DNA of 64,000 nucleotides from Lachnospiraceae bacterium AC2012 (GCA_000702525.1 JNIN01000001.1:620001-684000); one strand, 5' to 3'; counted from the stretch's first letter, positions 53,536-63,400 are shown. The notes: generated from the sequence alone by a model not told the origin. Translations and numbers: made by a program.

Positions 53536-54920
53536 TTTACACCCTCTCTTGTATCCTTTAACTCGATTCCCTTTTCCAACAGTTCATCACGAATCTGATC
53601 TGCCAGAGCAAAGTCCTTGTTCTTTCTGGCATCCTGACGTTTCTGGATTAATTCTTCAATGTCAGAATCCAAAATCTCTTCCTCTGCTTCCACCTTCAGA
53701 CCGCAAATACCGCTTAATGTCTCCAGTGTATGATAAAGTTCCTTGGCATACGCAGAAGAAGCTCCATCCACTGTTGTATTTGCAAGCTTTACAATCTCAA
53801 AAATTGCTGCAAGTGCATCTGCTGTATTAAAATCATCCTCCATTGCATCACAGAACTTCTGCACAAGTTCCTCGCGCACTTTAAGATTTTCCTGATCCGC
53901 ATCTGTCAAAGTATCTTCCTGTGTCATATGTGCTCTTAAATTCTCAGCCGCATTTAAGATACGTTCTAAACTGTTCTTTGCAGATTCCATTAAATCCGCA
54001 CTGAAATTTAACGGACTTCTATAATGCGCATTTAACATAAAGAATCGAAGCACCTGAGGATCATATTTCTCTGTAATCTCACGAACCGTAAAGAAATTAC
54101 CCAGGGACTTTGACATCTTCTTATTATCAATATTTAAAAAGGCATTATGCATCCAATAATTCGCAAACGTCTTGCCATTCGCTGCCTCTGACTGTGCAAT
54201 TTCATTTTCATGATGAGGGAATACCAAATCCTCACCACCTGCATGGATATCAATCTGCTCGCCTAAGTATTTCTTAGACATAACGGAACATTCAATATGC
54301 CATCCCGGTCTACCATCACACCATGGTGACTGCCATGAAATCTCGCCTTCCTTCTTTGGTTTCCAAAGAACAAAATCCAATGGATCTTCCTTGGCATCTG
54401 CACCTGTTACCTTGATATCTCTATGGCCGCCTTCCAAATCATCAATATTCTTATGAGAAAGCTTACCATATTCCGCGAACTTACGCGTTCTATAATATAC
54501 GGTACCATCTTCCACCTTATAGGCATAACCCTTGTCCATCAGGGTCTGAATCATTTCCAGCATGCCATCGATTTCCTGTGTGGCAAGCGGATGTGTTGTT
54601 GCCGGAAGAATATTCATATCTGCCATATCCTTCTTGCATTCTGCGATAAACTTCTGAGAAATATCAGATGCTGTAACACCGGCTTCATTTGCAGCCTTAA
54701 TAATCTTATCATCGACATCTGTAAAGTTAGAAACGTAATTCACATCAAATCCCTTGTACATGAGATAACGGCGAACCGTATCAAACACGATCATCGGTCT
54801 TGCATTTCCAATATGGATATAGTTGTAAACGGTAGGTCCGCAAACATACATGCTTACCTTGCCTTCTACAAGCGGTACAAATTCTTCCTTCTGCTTTGTC
54901 AATGTATTGTAAATTTTCAT
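53520..54920 (-). CDS. cysS: Cysteinyl-tRNA synthetase
   Basis: Class I synthetase charging tRNA-Cys. 466 residues with zinc ligand Cys27 in YVCGPTVYNYIHIGNARP (HIGH-type HIGN at 36-39), HIECSVMSKKYLG, GGEDLVFPHHENEIAQSEA, and KKMSKSLGNF. ATG 54920 has AAGGAG upstream. Second in ispF-cysS-mrnC-rlmB-sigH. No T-box leader is present in the 39-base gap before it. Confidence 0.97.
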   Translation of the reverse strand: MKIYNTLTKQKEEFVPLVEGKVSMYVCGPTVYNYIHIGNARPMIVFDTVRRYLMYKGFDVNYVSNFTDVDDKIIKAANEAGVTASDISQKFIAECKKDMADMNILPATTHPLATQEIDGMLEMIQTLMDKGYAYKVEDGTVYYRTRKFAEYGKLSHKNIDDLEGGHRDIKVTGADAKEDPLDFVLWKPKKEGEISWQSPWCDGRPGWHIECSVMSKKYLGEQIDIHAGGEDLVFPHHENEIAQSEAANGKTFANYWMHNAFLNIDNKKMSKSLGNFFTVREITEKYDPQVLRFFMLNAHYRSPLNFSADLMESAKNSLERILNAAENLRAHMTQEDTLTDADQENLKVREELVQKFCDAMEDDFNTADALAAIFEIVKLANTTVDGASSAYAKELYHTLETLSGICGLKVEAEEEILDSDIEELIQKRQDARKNKDFALADQIRDELLEKGIELKDTREGVKWKRI

Positions 54921-54959
54921 TATGTAAAACTCCTTCGTATCCTTCTATCTTCTCTCATC

Positions 54960-55502
54960 TTATGCTCTGCTACATCCGCTACAGCCACTACAATTTCTCT
55001 CCGTAGACGCTGCCATAAACGAAGCATCATAAAAATTCTCCAGCAAACATACCGCCTGCGAACTAATTCCCTCTTCTCGACCTGTAAAACCAAGGTGTTC
55101 CTCTGTTGTCGCCTTAATATTCACCTGGTCCTCTGAAATACGAAGCGTGCGAGCAACGTTCTTCTCCATCTCTTCAATGTATGGACGAAGTTTTGGTCTC
55201 TGCGCAATAATCGTTGCATCGATATTCGAAACGACATAACCCTTCTCCGTAATCAAATCTCTCGTATATTGTAACAATCGAAGAGACGAAATACCTTTAA
55301 ATCTCTCATCCGTATCCGGGAAATGTTTCCCGATATCCCCAAGACCTGCAGCGCCAAGAATTGCATCCATAATCGCATGCAGTAAAACATCGGCATCTGA
55401 ATGTCCCAAAAGTCCAAGCGTATGTTCAATCTCTACTCCGCCGATAATCAACTTTCGATCCGGCACTAATTTATGAACATCATAACCAGTTCCAACTCTC
55501 AT
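54960..55502 (-). CDS. ispF: 2-C-methyl-D-erythritol 2,4-cyclodiphosphate synthase with Cys-rich tail
   Basis: MEP-pathway enzyme for isoprenoids. 180 residues with metal ligands Asp8, His10 and His42 ([15 protein letters not shown]), [16 protein letters not shown], and [17 protein letters not shown]. The catalytic body ends near 158, the normal family length. About 20 extra residues end [10 protein letters not shown], an unusual cysteine motif. ATG 55502 has AGGAG upstream. First gene of the ispF-cysS group, with its own promoter and a leader hairpin. Confidence 0.95.
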   Translation of the reverse strand: MRVGTGYDVHKLVPDRKLIIGGVEIEHTLGLLGHSDADVLLHAIMDAILGAAGLGDIGKHFPDTDERFKGISSLRLLQYTRDLITEKGYVVSNIDATIIAQRPKLRPYIEEMEKNVARTLRISEDQVNIKATTEEHLGFTGREEGISSQAVCLLENFYDASFMAASTERNCSGCSGCSRA

Positions 55503-55562
55503 ATTATTTCTCCTTTATGGTAAGCGGAAATGCATCTTCTTCCATTCCCGTAAAACACTCTT

Positions 55563-55580
55563 TTCATGTCAGCACATGAA
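55563..55580. repeat. Perfect inverted repeat at the start of the ispF transcript
   Basis: TTCATGT and ACATGAA separated by four bases, starting at about +1. Confidence 0.75.
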
Positions 55581-55587
55581 CTAATTA

Positions 55588-55616
55588 ATTATAATATATC
55601 CCCTATGGAAAATCAA
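55588..55616 (-). promoter_or_regulatory. Promoter of ispF-cysS
   Basis: Minus-strand TTGATT (55611-55616), 17-base spacer, TATAAT (55588-55593). It begins just beyond the tRNA terminator. Confidence 0.75.
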
Positions 55617-55626
55617 AAACAAAAAA

Positions 55627-55649
55627 CCGAGAAGCAAGTCGCTTCCCGG
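55627..55649 (-). terminator. Intrinsic terminator of the tRNA-Val-Met-Met operon
   Basis: Nine-bp stem (arms 55627-55635 and 55641-55649, one G-T pair) followed on the minus strand by six T, then more T-rich sequence. Confidence 0.88.
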
Positions 55650-55658
55650 CATATGTCG

Positions 55659-55732
55659 TAGCGAAGGGGGGACTCGAACCCTCGACACCACGGGTATGAA
55701 CCGTGTGCTCTAGCCAGCTGAGCTACTTCGCC
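55659..55732 (-). tRNA. tRNA-Met (anticodon CAT), distal copy
   Basis: 74 bases. Acceptor GGCGAAG/CTTCGCT, D arm TAGCTCAGCTGGCTAGAGCA, anticodon loop TTCATAC, T arm GAGGGTTCGAGTCCCCC, discriminator A; CCA is not encoded. The body resembles elongator tRNA-Met, not initiator or the lysidine tRNA-Ile. It differs from the proximal copy only in the acceptor stem and at its partner position. A TmcAL modification target (C34). Confidence 0.95.
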
Positions 55733-55739
55733 ATATTCC

Positions 55740-55757
55740 GATTGGTAAATACCAATC
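55740..55757. repeat. Perfect hairpin between the two tRNA-Met genes
   Basis: Arms GATTGGTA and TACCAATC with a 2-base centre, just upstream of the distal tRNA-Met. Confidence 0.75.
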
Positions 55758-55764
55758 TTTGTTT

Positions 55765-55782
55765 TAGAATTTTTCAATTCTA
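55765..55782 (-). repeat. GAAA-capped hairpin right after the proximal tRNA-Met
   Basis: On the minus strand TAGAATT-GAAA-AATTCTA starts one base after the tRNA 3' end. Confidence 0.8.
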
Positions 55783-55783
55783 G

Positions 55784-55857
55784 TAGCGAGGGGGGGACTC
55801 GAACCCTCGACACCACGGGTATGAACCGTGTGCTCTAGCCAGCTGAGCTACCTCGCC
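55784..55857 (-). tRNA. tRNA-Met (anticodon CAT), proximal copy
   Basis: 74 bases. Acceptor GGCGAGG/CCTCGCT, same D, anticodon and T arms as the distal copy, discriminator A and no encoded CCA. Elongator type. A TGTTATAAT sequence in the spacer upstream could be an internal extended -10 promoter. Confidence 0.95.
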
Positions 55858-55876
55858 ATTTGTATTGAATTATAAC

Positions 55877-55898
55877 ATTTATCGATTTCTCGATAAAT
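55877..55898 (-). repeat. GAAA-capped hairpin right after tRNA-Val
   Basis: On the minus strand a 9-bp stem ATTTATCGA/TCGATAAAT closes a GAAA loop. Its first base is the tRNA discriminator. Confidence 0.8.
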
Positions 55899-55970
55899 GG
55901 GACCTACAGGGCTCGAACCTGTGACCCCCTGCTTGTAAGGCAGATGCTCTCCCAGCTGAGCTAAGATCCC
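55898..55970 (-). tRNA. tRNA-Val (anticodon TAC)
   Basis: 73 bases. Acceptor GGGATCT/AGGTCCC, D arm TAGCTCAGCTGGGAGAGCA, anticodon loop CTTACAA, T arm ACAGGTTCGAGCCCTGT, discriminator A; CCA is not encoded. First gene of the three-tRNA operon. Confidence 0.95.
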
Positions 55971-56003
55971 AATTCGTCGTGGCCACTCCCGCGGCCGAGT
56001 TAT

Positions 56004-56033
56004 AATATACTATATCTAGTCACGGGAAGTCAA
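56004..56033 (-). promoter_or_regulatory. Promoter of the tRNA-Val-Met-Met operon
   Basis: Minus-strand TTGACT (56028-56033), 18-base spacer, TATATT (56004-56009); an overlapping TATAGT is an alternative -10. A G/C-rich leader with GGCC repeats precedes tRNA-Val. Confidence 0.7.
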
Positions 56034-56058
56034 CCACTTTTTAATATTTTTTTTAGTT

Positions 56059-58479
56059 TTATGTCATGGCTATCAATTTTTCCACAACACGTATGGAATC
56101 CGCCGCGTCCTCTGCATAGGCGTCTGCCCCGATTTCCTCAGCAAAACTAGGGGTTATACATGCACCGCCGACAAACACCTTGGAGTGACATCCACGTTCT
56201 TTTACCAAATCCACAACATCTTGCATTCGCATCATAGTCGTCGTCATCAATGCAGATAGTCCAATACAGGAAGCGTTTTCTCGAATCGCCGTCTCGACAA
56301 TTTGATCGGCGGGTACATCTTTGCCGAGGTCTAATACGCGATATCCATAATTCTTCAACATAAGAGAAACCAGATTTTTCCCAATGTCATGAATATCCCC
56401 TTCTACGGTCGCAATGACAATCGTCTCTTTCTTCGCATCGGCATCTGACTCCATCAAAGGCTCTATATATTCCATCGCCGCCTTCATCGCATTCGCACCA
56501 GCAATTAACTGCGGAAGGAAATATTTCTTCTCATCATATAATTTACCGACCTCGTTAATCCCAGGAATCAAATACGAATTAACCAGATCAGATGGGCTTT
56601 CCCCTGCTGCCAATAATTTCTTGCATTCTTCTACAATTCGTTCTTTATTCCCCTTAACAACGCATTCCATCACAACCGGGAAATCCGAAGCACCCAACTC
56701 CTTACCATTCGGTTTCTTCGAACCACTCGACTGCACCGAGAGATCTCCCGTTGGAACAGAATCCAAATATCGTTCTGTCGCTCCCGGCCGTTCCATCAGC
56801 ATATCCGCTGCCATAGCGGAATACATCAAAATCTCCTGGGACGGATTCGCAATAGCCATCGTAAGTCCCTTAGATAACGCAATCGTAAAGAATGCCGTAT
56901 TTACAAAGATTCTCTGCGGCAGGCCAAAGGAAATATTAGAAAGCCCACAAACCGTAGGCATATGTCGCTCCTTACAATAAGTAACCGTCTCAAAGCAATT
57001 TCTCGCAGAGCTTGCATCCGCGCCAATGGTCGCCACTAACAAATCAACCACTGCATCCTCTCGTTTCAATCCATAGGAAACGGCACGTGATAACACACGT
57101 TCGATATTCTCCTGCTTTTCTTTTGCGTCCTTTGGAAGCCCCTGATCTGATAAGGGAAGCAAAATAAACATCGCACCGTATTTCTTTGCAATCGGAAGCA
57201 ATTTCTCCATCTTCTCTTCTTCCGCAGAAATAGAATTAATAAGTGCCCGTCCGGGATAAATACGAAGTGCGGCCTCAATCACCTCTACATAACTACTGTC
57301 AATACAAAGCGGCAAATCTACCGTAGAGGTTACTTCATAGATGCTCTTTCGCATCATTTCTTTCTCATCAATTCCATTCGTGCCCATATTGATATCCAGA
57401 ATCGACGCTCCCTGCTCCTCCTGCTGCACTGCAAAAGTGGAAACCATATCCAGTTTCCCCTCTCTCAGTTCTGCCTGAAGGGCCTTCTTACCTGTCGGAT
57501 TAATGCGCTCTCCAATCACTAGAAATGGTCCATCCGGATCAATTTCTACCGTCTTCCTCTCGGATGATAGCACCCTATATTTTCTAGCATCCGGAATTTG
57601 CACTTCCATCGTCTTCGCTGTATCGGCCAGCGCTTTGATATGTTCCGGCGTTGTACCACAACATCCGCCCACAATGGACGCGCCTTCCTGCATCACGAAC
57701 TTTACTTCAGATGCAAACTCCTCCGGTGTCATACGATAAACCGTCTCCCCATCCACAAGCTCCGGCAAACCTGCATTTGGCTTTGCAATCAGCGGTACCG
57801 ACGCATATTCCCGCATTCTTCGAATCAAATCTACCATCTGATCCGGTCCGGAAGAACAATTACATCCAATCGCATCCACACCCAATGCCTGCAAAGAAAC
57901 GACTGCCGTCTCCGGGTCTGTTCCAAATAACGTTCTACCATCTTCATTAAACGTAAGCGTAACCATAACAGGCAAATCGCAGCTTTCCTTTACCGCTAAC
58001 ACCGCTGCACGCGTCTCTTGCAGAGACATCATCGTTTCGATTACGAACAGATCCGGTTCTTCCATCAAAATCGCAGCGACCTGCTCTTTATATACATCCA
58101 CTAAATCTTCAAATACCATATCCCCAATCGGATAGACCTGTTTTCCTGTCATCGTAAGATCACCGGCAACATAAGCATTTCCTCCTGCTGCCTCCTTGGA
58201 AATACGAACCATATCGCGATTGATCTGCACCAATTCCTCTTCCAAATGATATTCTTCCAACTTGATACGATTCGCCGTAAATGTCGGTGCATAGAGTATC
58301 TTCGTACCTGCTGCAACATAGGCTTTTTGCAAATCTATCATGCATTCTCTATGGTTTTGTATCCATTTCTCCGGACAAACACCAATCGGCATTCCCGCCT
58401 TCATTAAATTCGTGCCTGTTGCTCCATCCAAAATCACAGGCCCCGCCTTACATATATCTAAAAACTCTTCTCTCGTCAT
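56059..58479 (-). CDS. metH: Cobalamin-dependent methionine synthase lacking the reactivation domain
   Basis: Transfers methyl from 5-methyl-THF via cobalamin to homocysteine. 806 residues. The homocysteine domain is at 1-290, with zinc ligands Cys208, Cys273 and Cys274 (GCNCSSG, VGGCCGTTPEH). The pterin domain is at about 315-570 (VIGERINPTGKKA, ILDINMGTNG). The B12 cap and Rossmann domain run from 600 to the end, with lower ligand His697 in EGDIHDIGKN. The SAM-binding reactivation domain of E. coli MetH (1227 residues) is absent, as in many anaerobes. ATG 58479 sits one base after the metF-fusion stop, so they are coupled. Confidence 0.94.
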   Translation of the reverse strand: MTREEFLDICKAGPVILDGATGTNLMKAGMPIGVCPEKWIQNHRECMIDLQKAYVAAGTKILYAPTFTANRIKLEEYHLEEELVQINRDMVRISKEAAGGNAYVAGDLTMTGKQVYPIGDMVFEDLVDVYKEQVAAILMEEPDLFVIETMMSLQETRAAVLAVKESCDLPVMVTLTFNEDGRTLFGTDPETAVVSLQALGVDAIGCNCSSGPDQMVDLIRRMREYASVPLIAKPNAGLPELVDGETVYRMTPEEFASEVKFVMQEGASIVGGCCGTTPEHIKALADTAKTMEVQIPDARKYRVLSSERKTVEIDPDGPFLVIGERINPTGKKALQAELREGKLDMVSTFAVQQEEQGASILDINMGTNGIDEKEMMRKSIYEVTSTVDLPLCIDSSYVEVIEAALRIYPGRALINSISAEEEKMEKLLPIAKKYGAMFILLPLSDQGLPKDAKEKQENIERVLSRAVSYGLKREDAVVDLLVATIGADASSARNCFETVTYCKERHMPTVCGLSNISFGLPQRIFVNTAFFTIALSKGLTMAIANPSQEILMYSAMAADMLMERPGATERYLDSVPTGDLSVQSSGSKKPNGKELGASDFPVVMECVVKGNKERIVEECKKLLAAGESPSDLVNSYLIPGINEVGKLYDEKKYFLPQLIAGANAMKAAMEYIEPLMESDADAKKETIVIATVEGDIHDIGKNLVSLMLKNYGYRVLDLGKDVPADQIVETAIRENASCIGLSALMTTTMMRMQDVVDLVKERGCHSKVFVGGACITPSFAEEIGADAYAEDAADSIRVVEKLIAMT

Positions 58480-58480
58480 C

Positions 58481-60283
58481 TTATAATTCCTCTCGAATTC
58501 GATCTATGATTCTACAAATCAAAGACACACGATTAAACGGTGTCATAAAATAGAATCCATCTGCGATCGAATACAACTTCCTAGCAATAGAAAGAGATAT
58601 CTCTACCGCAATCGCCTCCGATTCCTCTCTCGTCATATCTTCTTTATACGCGTCCACAATCTCCTTTGGAACACGAATTCCCGGCATTTCATTAGCAATA
58701 AAATACGCATTTTTATAACTTACCAGCGGCATAATGCCACAACATATTTTTGCTCCTGTCTGCTCCTTTAGATACTGAATTCTCTCAACATCTTCCTCAG
58801 AATAAATCGGCTGTGTCAGGAAATAACCACAGCCTTCTTGCATCTTCTTCTTCATACGCCTGGCAATGGCATCTGCATTAAGTCCATGGTAATTCAAGGC
58901 CCCTCCATAGACAACGGTATCTTCCTTAAAGATCTCCTGATTCATTTCCTTGATTAAATGCATAAAATGAATCGAATTATAATCAAATACCGCAGTTACC
59001 GTGCTTCGATCCTGCACCGGTACCGGATCTCCCGTGACAATCAGGTAATGGCGAATATCATTCATATAACTTCCTAGCATATGGCTACGCAGCGCAATGA
59101 TATTTCGATCTCTACAAGTAACATGTGGCATCACCTGAATCTCAACTTCATGCTGCAACTTCGCCGCAAGCTGAAGGGAATCCATACGCGTTCTACCAAG
59201 AGGTGAATCCGACAACGTAAGCAAATCCACATCATGTTCCTTCAGCATCCGCGCACCACTTTGCACCTTCGATATATCGATATCAAAGGGCGGATCTAAT
59301 TCCACAATAAATGGTTTCTCTCCCGTCTGAAGCTTCTTCCAGAACGAAGACAGGGTTCGTACCTGCTCTCCCGGCTCATATTCGCTGATATAACGCTCCA
59401 CCGGTTTCTTATTCTGTATTGCATCATGAAGCTTACGAATATGCTCCGGCGTCGTACCACAACATCCACCTACAACACTCACACCACATCGAAGCATGGC
59501 ACATACATTCTGGACAAAATAATCCGCATTCTTTGCATAAATCGGTTTCCCACGTAACATATAGGGATATCCCGAATTTGGAATCGAAAAGACAGGACGA
59601 TCATCATAGAAATGCATCTGCTTCACTTGATATAGCATATGCAGCGCATCCATACCACAATTCAATCCATATCCATCTAATTCCGGAATTTCATGCAATT
59701 GACGCAATAATCGTCCCAAACTGAGACCGGCCTTTGTAAATCCTGTCTTATCGAGCGAAAAAGTAGCACAAACAAAAGCGTCCGGCTTCTTTGTCTTAAT
59801 ATAAGTCGCCAGTTCTCTTAACAGACTCGTATCCGCTTGTGTTTCAAACAGAAATACGTCCGCATCTTCTAGCAAAAATGCATCGATATTCTCTCGATAT
59901 TCCTCAAAAACAGACGCAGAACCAATAATTTCGCCATCAAAAACCGTTCCAAGATCCGCCGCGATATAAATATTTCCATCAAATCCAGATTCTTCTCTAA
60001 ACCGTTCTACTGCACGCTTTGCTATCTGGTAGGACTTTCGAACAATCTGAAGACGTATATCCGCCTCTGGAAAGAATTTTGAATTCGCAGCAAAACTGTT
60101 GGTTCGAAGAAATCTCGAACCCGCACGCAGATATTGTAACTGTAACTCCACCATCTGATCCGGATGAATCAGATTCACCTGCTCGACAATCAAATTAGAT
60201 TCTGGATATAATTCTCCATAATAGGTGCCAGTCGCACCATCTGTCAGTAAAATGTTTTCTTTTAAATAATCTTTTAATCTCAT
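58481..60283 (-). CDS. Homocysteine S-methyltransferase / methylenetetrahydrofolate reductase fusion (YitJ type)
   Basis: 600 residues in two parts. Residues 1-295 form a homocysteine methyltransferase domain with DGATGTYYGELYPE and zinc ligands Cys209, Cys274 and Cys275 (GLNCGMD, VGGCCGTTPEH). From about 315 it is a MetF-like TIM barrel (FIVELDPPFDIDISK, HVTCRDRNIIAL, LIVTGDPV, GYFLTQPIYS). It makes 5-methyl-THF for the coupled MetH. Whether the N-terminal half is active is not known, but all ligands are present. ATG 60283 has AAGGAAA upstream. No SAM riboswitch or T-box is seen in the short leader. Confidence 0.93.
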   Translation of the reverse strand: MRLKDYLKENILLTDGATGTYYGELYPESNLIVEQVNLIHPDQMVELQLQYLRAGSRFLRTNSFAANSKFFPEADIRLQIVRKSYQIAKRAVERFREESGFDGNIYIAADLGTVFDGEIIGSASVFEEYRENIDAFLLEDADVFLFETQADTSLLRELATYIKTKKPDAFVCATFSLDKTGFTKAGLSLGRLLRQLHEIPELDGYGLNCGMDALHMLYQVKQMHFYDDRPVFSIPNSGYPYMLRGKPIYAKNADYFVQNVCAMLRCGVSVVGGCCGTTPEHIRKLHDAIQNKKPVERYISEYEPGEQVRTLSSFWKKLQTGEKPFIVELDPPFDIDISKVQSGARMLKEHDVDLLTLSDSPLGRTRMDSLQLAAKLQHEVEIQVMPHVTCRDRNIIALRSHMLGSYMNDIRHYLIVTGDPVPVQDRSTVTAVFDYNSIHFMHLIKEMNQEIFKEDTVVYGGALNYHGLNADAIARRMKKKMQEGCGYFLTQPIYSEEDVERIQYLKEQTGAKICCGIMPLVSYKNAYFIANEMPGIRVPKEIVDAYKEDMTREESEAIAVEISLSIARKLYSIADGFYFMTPFNRVSLICRIIDRIREEL

Positions 60284-60338
60284 CTTTTTTCCTTATAGAC
60301 GTTCAAAACGTAAAAAACTTCAAAATAATACTAACACA

Positions 60339-60367
60339 AAAGAGGTTCCCCAAAAAGGAACCTCTTT
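60339..60367 (-). terminator. Intrinsic terminator after carB
   Basis: Eleven-bp perfect stem AAAGAGGTTCC/GGAACCTCTTT with a 7-base loop; TTGTG follows on the minus strand. Confidence 0.8.
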
Positions 60368-60411
60368 CTATAGATTTCATATAACTTGTTATAGGAATTC
60401 TTTATAACAAG

Positions 60412-63400
60412 CTATGCATTTTTTACTGTTGCAATATCTACCAGCGTAAAATCATTCTGTGCCGTTTCGAGGGAGCGCGCAAGTGCATTTGCCGTATCCA
60501 TAGCGGTAATACAATAGACACCCGTTTCGATGGCATTTCTTCGAATCTGGAATCCATCACTACTCTTATCGCCATGTCCCGCTGTTGGAATATCGATAAC
60601 AAGATCGATCTTATGTCCAAGAATCAAATCCATAACATTTGGGGATTCCTGCGATATTTTATTTACCCAGAGAGCTTCTACCCCATGATCCTGAAGATAC
60701 TTCGCAGTAGATCTTGTTGCATAGATCTTATAACCAAGTGCTGCAAAACGCTTTGCAACCTCCACAGATTCCGGTTTTGCCTTATCTGCCACTGTCATAA
60801 TCATCTGCTTATGCTTTGGAAGGGATACCCCCGCTCCAAGGAATGCCTTATAAAGTGCTTCGTTGAATGTCTTCGCGATACCGAGGCACTCACCTGTAGA
60901 TTTCATTTCTGGTCCCATTGCGATTTCCGCACCACGAAGCTTCTCGAAGGAGAATACCGGCATCTTAATCGCAATATAGTCTGCGCTTGGCTGAAGGCCT
61001 GGCTGATAGCCAAGTTCCTTTAAGGTATGTCCTGTAATCACCTGTGTTGCAAGATCTACAATCGGAATACCGGTTACCTTACTGATATATGGAACCGTTC
61101 TGGATGATCTAGGATTTACTTCGATAACATAGATTTCATCGTTCATATCGATAAACTGGATGTTGATCATACCCTTTACATGAAGCGCTTTTGCAAGTCT
61201 TTCTGTATAATCGACGATTCTCTCTTTTGCCACTTCTGAAATCGTATTTGCCGGATAAACCGAAATACTATCACCGGAATGCACGCCGGTACGTTCAATA
61301 TGTTCCATGATTCCAGGAATCAGAATATCCGTACCATCACAAACCGCATCTACTTCGATTTCCTTACCCTGCAGGTATTTATCTACAAGAATTGGATGAT
61401 CCTGCGCAATCTGATTGATAATACCGATAAATTCTTCGATTTCCTCATCATTAAATGCAATCTGCATACCCTGGCCACCTAATACATAGGATGGACGTAC
61501 CAGTACTGGATAACCAATCTTATTAGCAATTTCCTTGGCTTCTTCTGCTGTATAAACCGTTCCGCCAGAAGCTCTTGGGATTCCGGTCTCCTCAAGAATC
61601 TTATCAAATAACTCTCGGTCTTCCGCAGCATCCACATCTTCCGCCTTTGTACCAAAGATTGGAACACCCATCTTCATCAAGGCTTCTGTCAGCTTAATCG
61701 CCGTCTGTCCACCGAACTGAACAACTGCGCCGTCTGGCTTTTCGATATCAACAATACTTTCGACGTCTTCATCCGTAAGAGGTTCGAAATAAAGCTTATC
61801 TGCAATATCAAAGTCTGTTGAAACCGTCTCCGGATTATTATTAACAATAATGGTTTCGTAACCTTCTTTTGCAAATGCCCATGTTGCATGTACAGAACAG
61901 TAATCGAATTCGACACCCTGACCGATTCGAATTGGTCCCGAACCAAGTACCAGCACCTTCTTACGATCCTTTGTCTGAACTGCTTCATTTTCACTTCCAT
62001 ATACGGAGTAATAATATGGAGTCTCCGCTTCGAACTCAGCCGCACATGTATCAACCATCTTATAGGCAGCAACAATTCCATTTGCATAACGCATATCATG
62101 TACTTCTTTTGTTGTCTTACCTGTTAAATCAGCGATGACATGATCTGGGAATTCCATTCGCTTCGCTTCCTTTAAGAGGTCAACCGTTAATTCTTCTGTC
62201 TTGAGGCGCTGTTCCATTTCCACAAGAATATGAATCTTATCAATAAACCAGAGATCGATCTTTGTAATTTCGTGAATCTTTTCCTGTGAAACGCCTCTTC
62301 TAAGTGCTTCTGCAATACAGAATATTCTACGATCATCTACCACATACAACGCTTCATCTAATGCTTCATCTGAAAGCTCATGGAACTCGTATGCCATAAG
62401 AGAATCCACATGCTGCTCTAAGGAACGAATGGCCTTCATCAGTGCGCCTTCAAAATTGTTGCAGATCGACATTACTTCACCAGTCGCCTTCATCTGCGTT
62501 GTAAGCGTTCTCTTCGCCGTGATAAATTTATCAAATGGAAGTCTTGGAATCTTGACTACACAGTAATCCAGCATTGGCTCAAAACTTGCATAGGTCTTTC
62601 CTGTAATTGCATTCTTAATTTCGTCTAAAGTATAACCGAGTGCAATCTTCGCAGCAACCTTCGCAATTGGATATCCCGTTGCCTTAGAAGCAAGTGCGGA
62701 AGAACGACTTACACGAGGATTAACTTCGATGACACAGTACTCAAAAGAGTCTGGATTTAACGCATACTGTACATTACATCCACCTGTGATTCCCAGTTCT
62801 GTAATAATATTCAATGCCGATGTACGAAGCATCTGGTATTCCTTATCCCCAATGGTCTGTGATGGAGCAACGACAATGGAGTCACCGGTATGTACACCAA
62901 CCGGATCTATGTTCTCCATATTACATACGGTAATACAGTTTCCTGCTGCATCACGCATTACTTCATACTCAATTTCTTTCCATCCAGCGATACAACGTTC
63001 TACTAATACTTCATGCACACGGCTGAGTCGAAGACCATTTGTCAAAATTTCGATCAACTGTTCTTCGTTATAAGCGATGCCGCCACCGGAACCACCAAGT
63101 GTATATGCCGGTCTGAGTACCACCGGGTATCCAATCGTATTGGTGAACTTAATACCATCTTCAACGGTATGGACAACAAGAGATGCCGCCACAGGTTCGT
63201 GGATTTTCTCCATCGTATCTTTAAATGCCTGACGATCTTCTGCCTTAAAAATTGTCTCTGCAGTTGTACCAATTAAGCGAACACCATGTTCTTCTAAGAA
63301 ACCTGACTCTGCCAGTTCCATACCAAGATTTAATCCAGCCTGTCCACCCAATGTTGGGAGGATACTATCCGGCTTTTCTTCTAAAATAATCTGCTCAAGC

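Noticed and set aside
55659-55857. One CAT-anticodon tRNA might be initiator tRNA or lysidine tRNA-Ile.
   Set aside because: Both copies share the same D, anticodon and T arms and match elongator tRNA-Met. They start with G-T paired acceptors and lack the initiator C-A mismatch and the three G-C anticodon-stem pairs.
60284-60411. Possible SAM riboswitch or T-box ahead of the methionine genes.
   Set aside because: The leader between the carB terminator and the start codon is only about 55 bases and has no kink-turn or T-box sequence.
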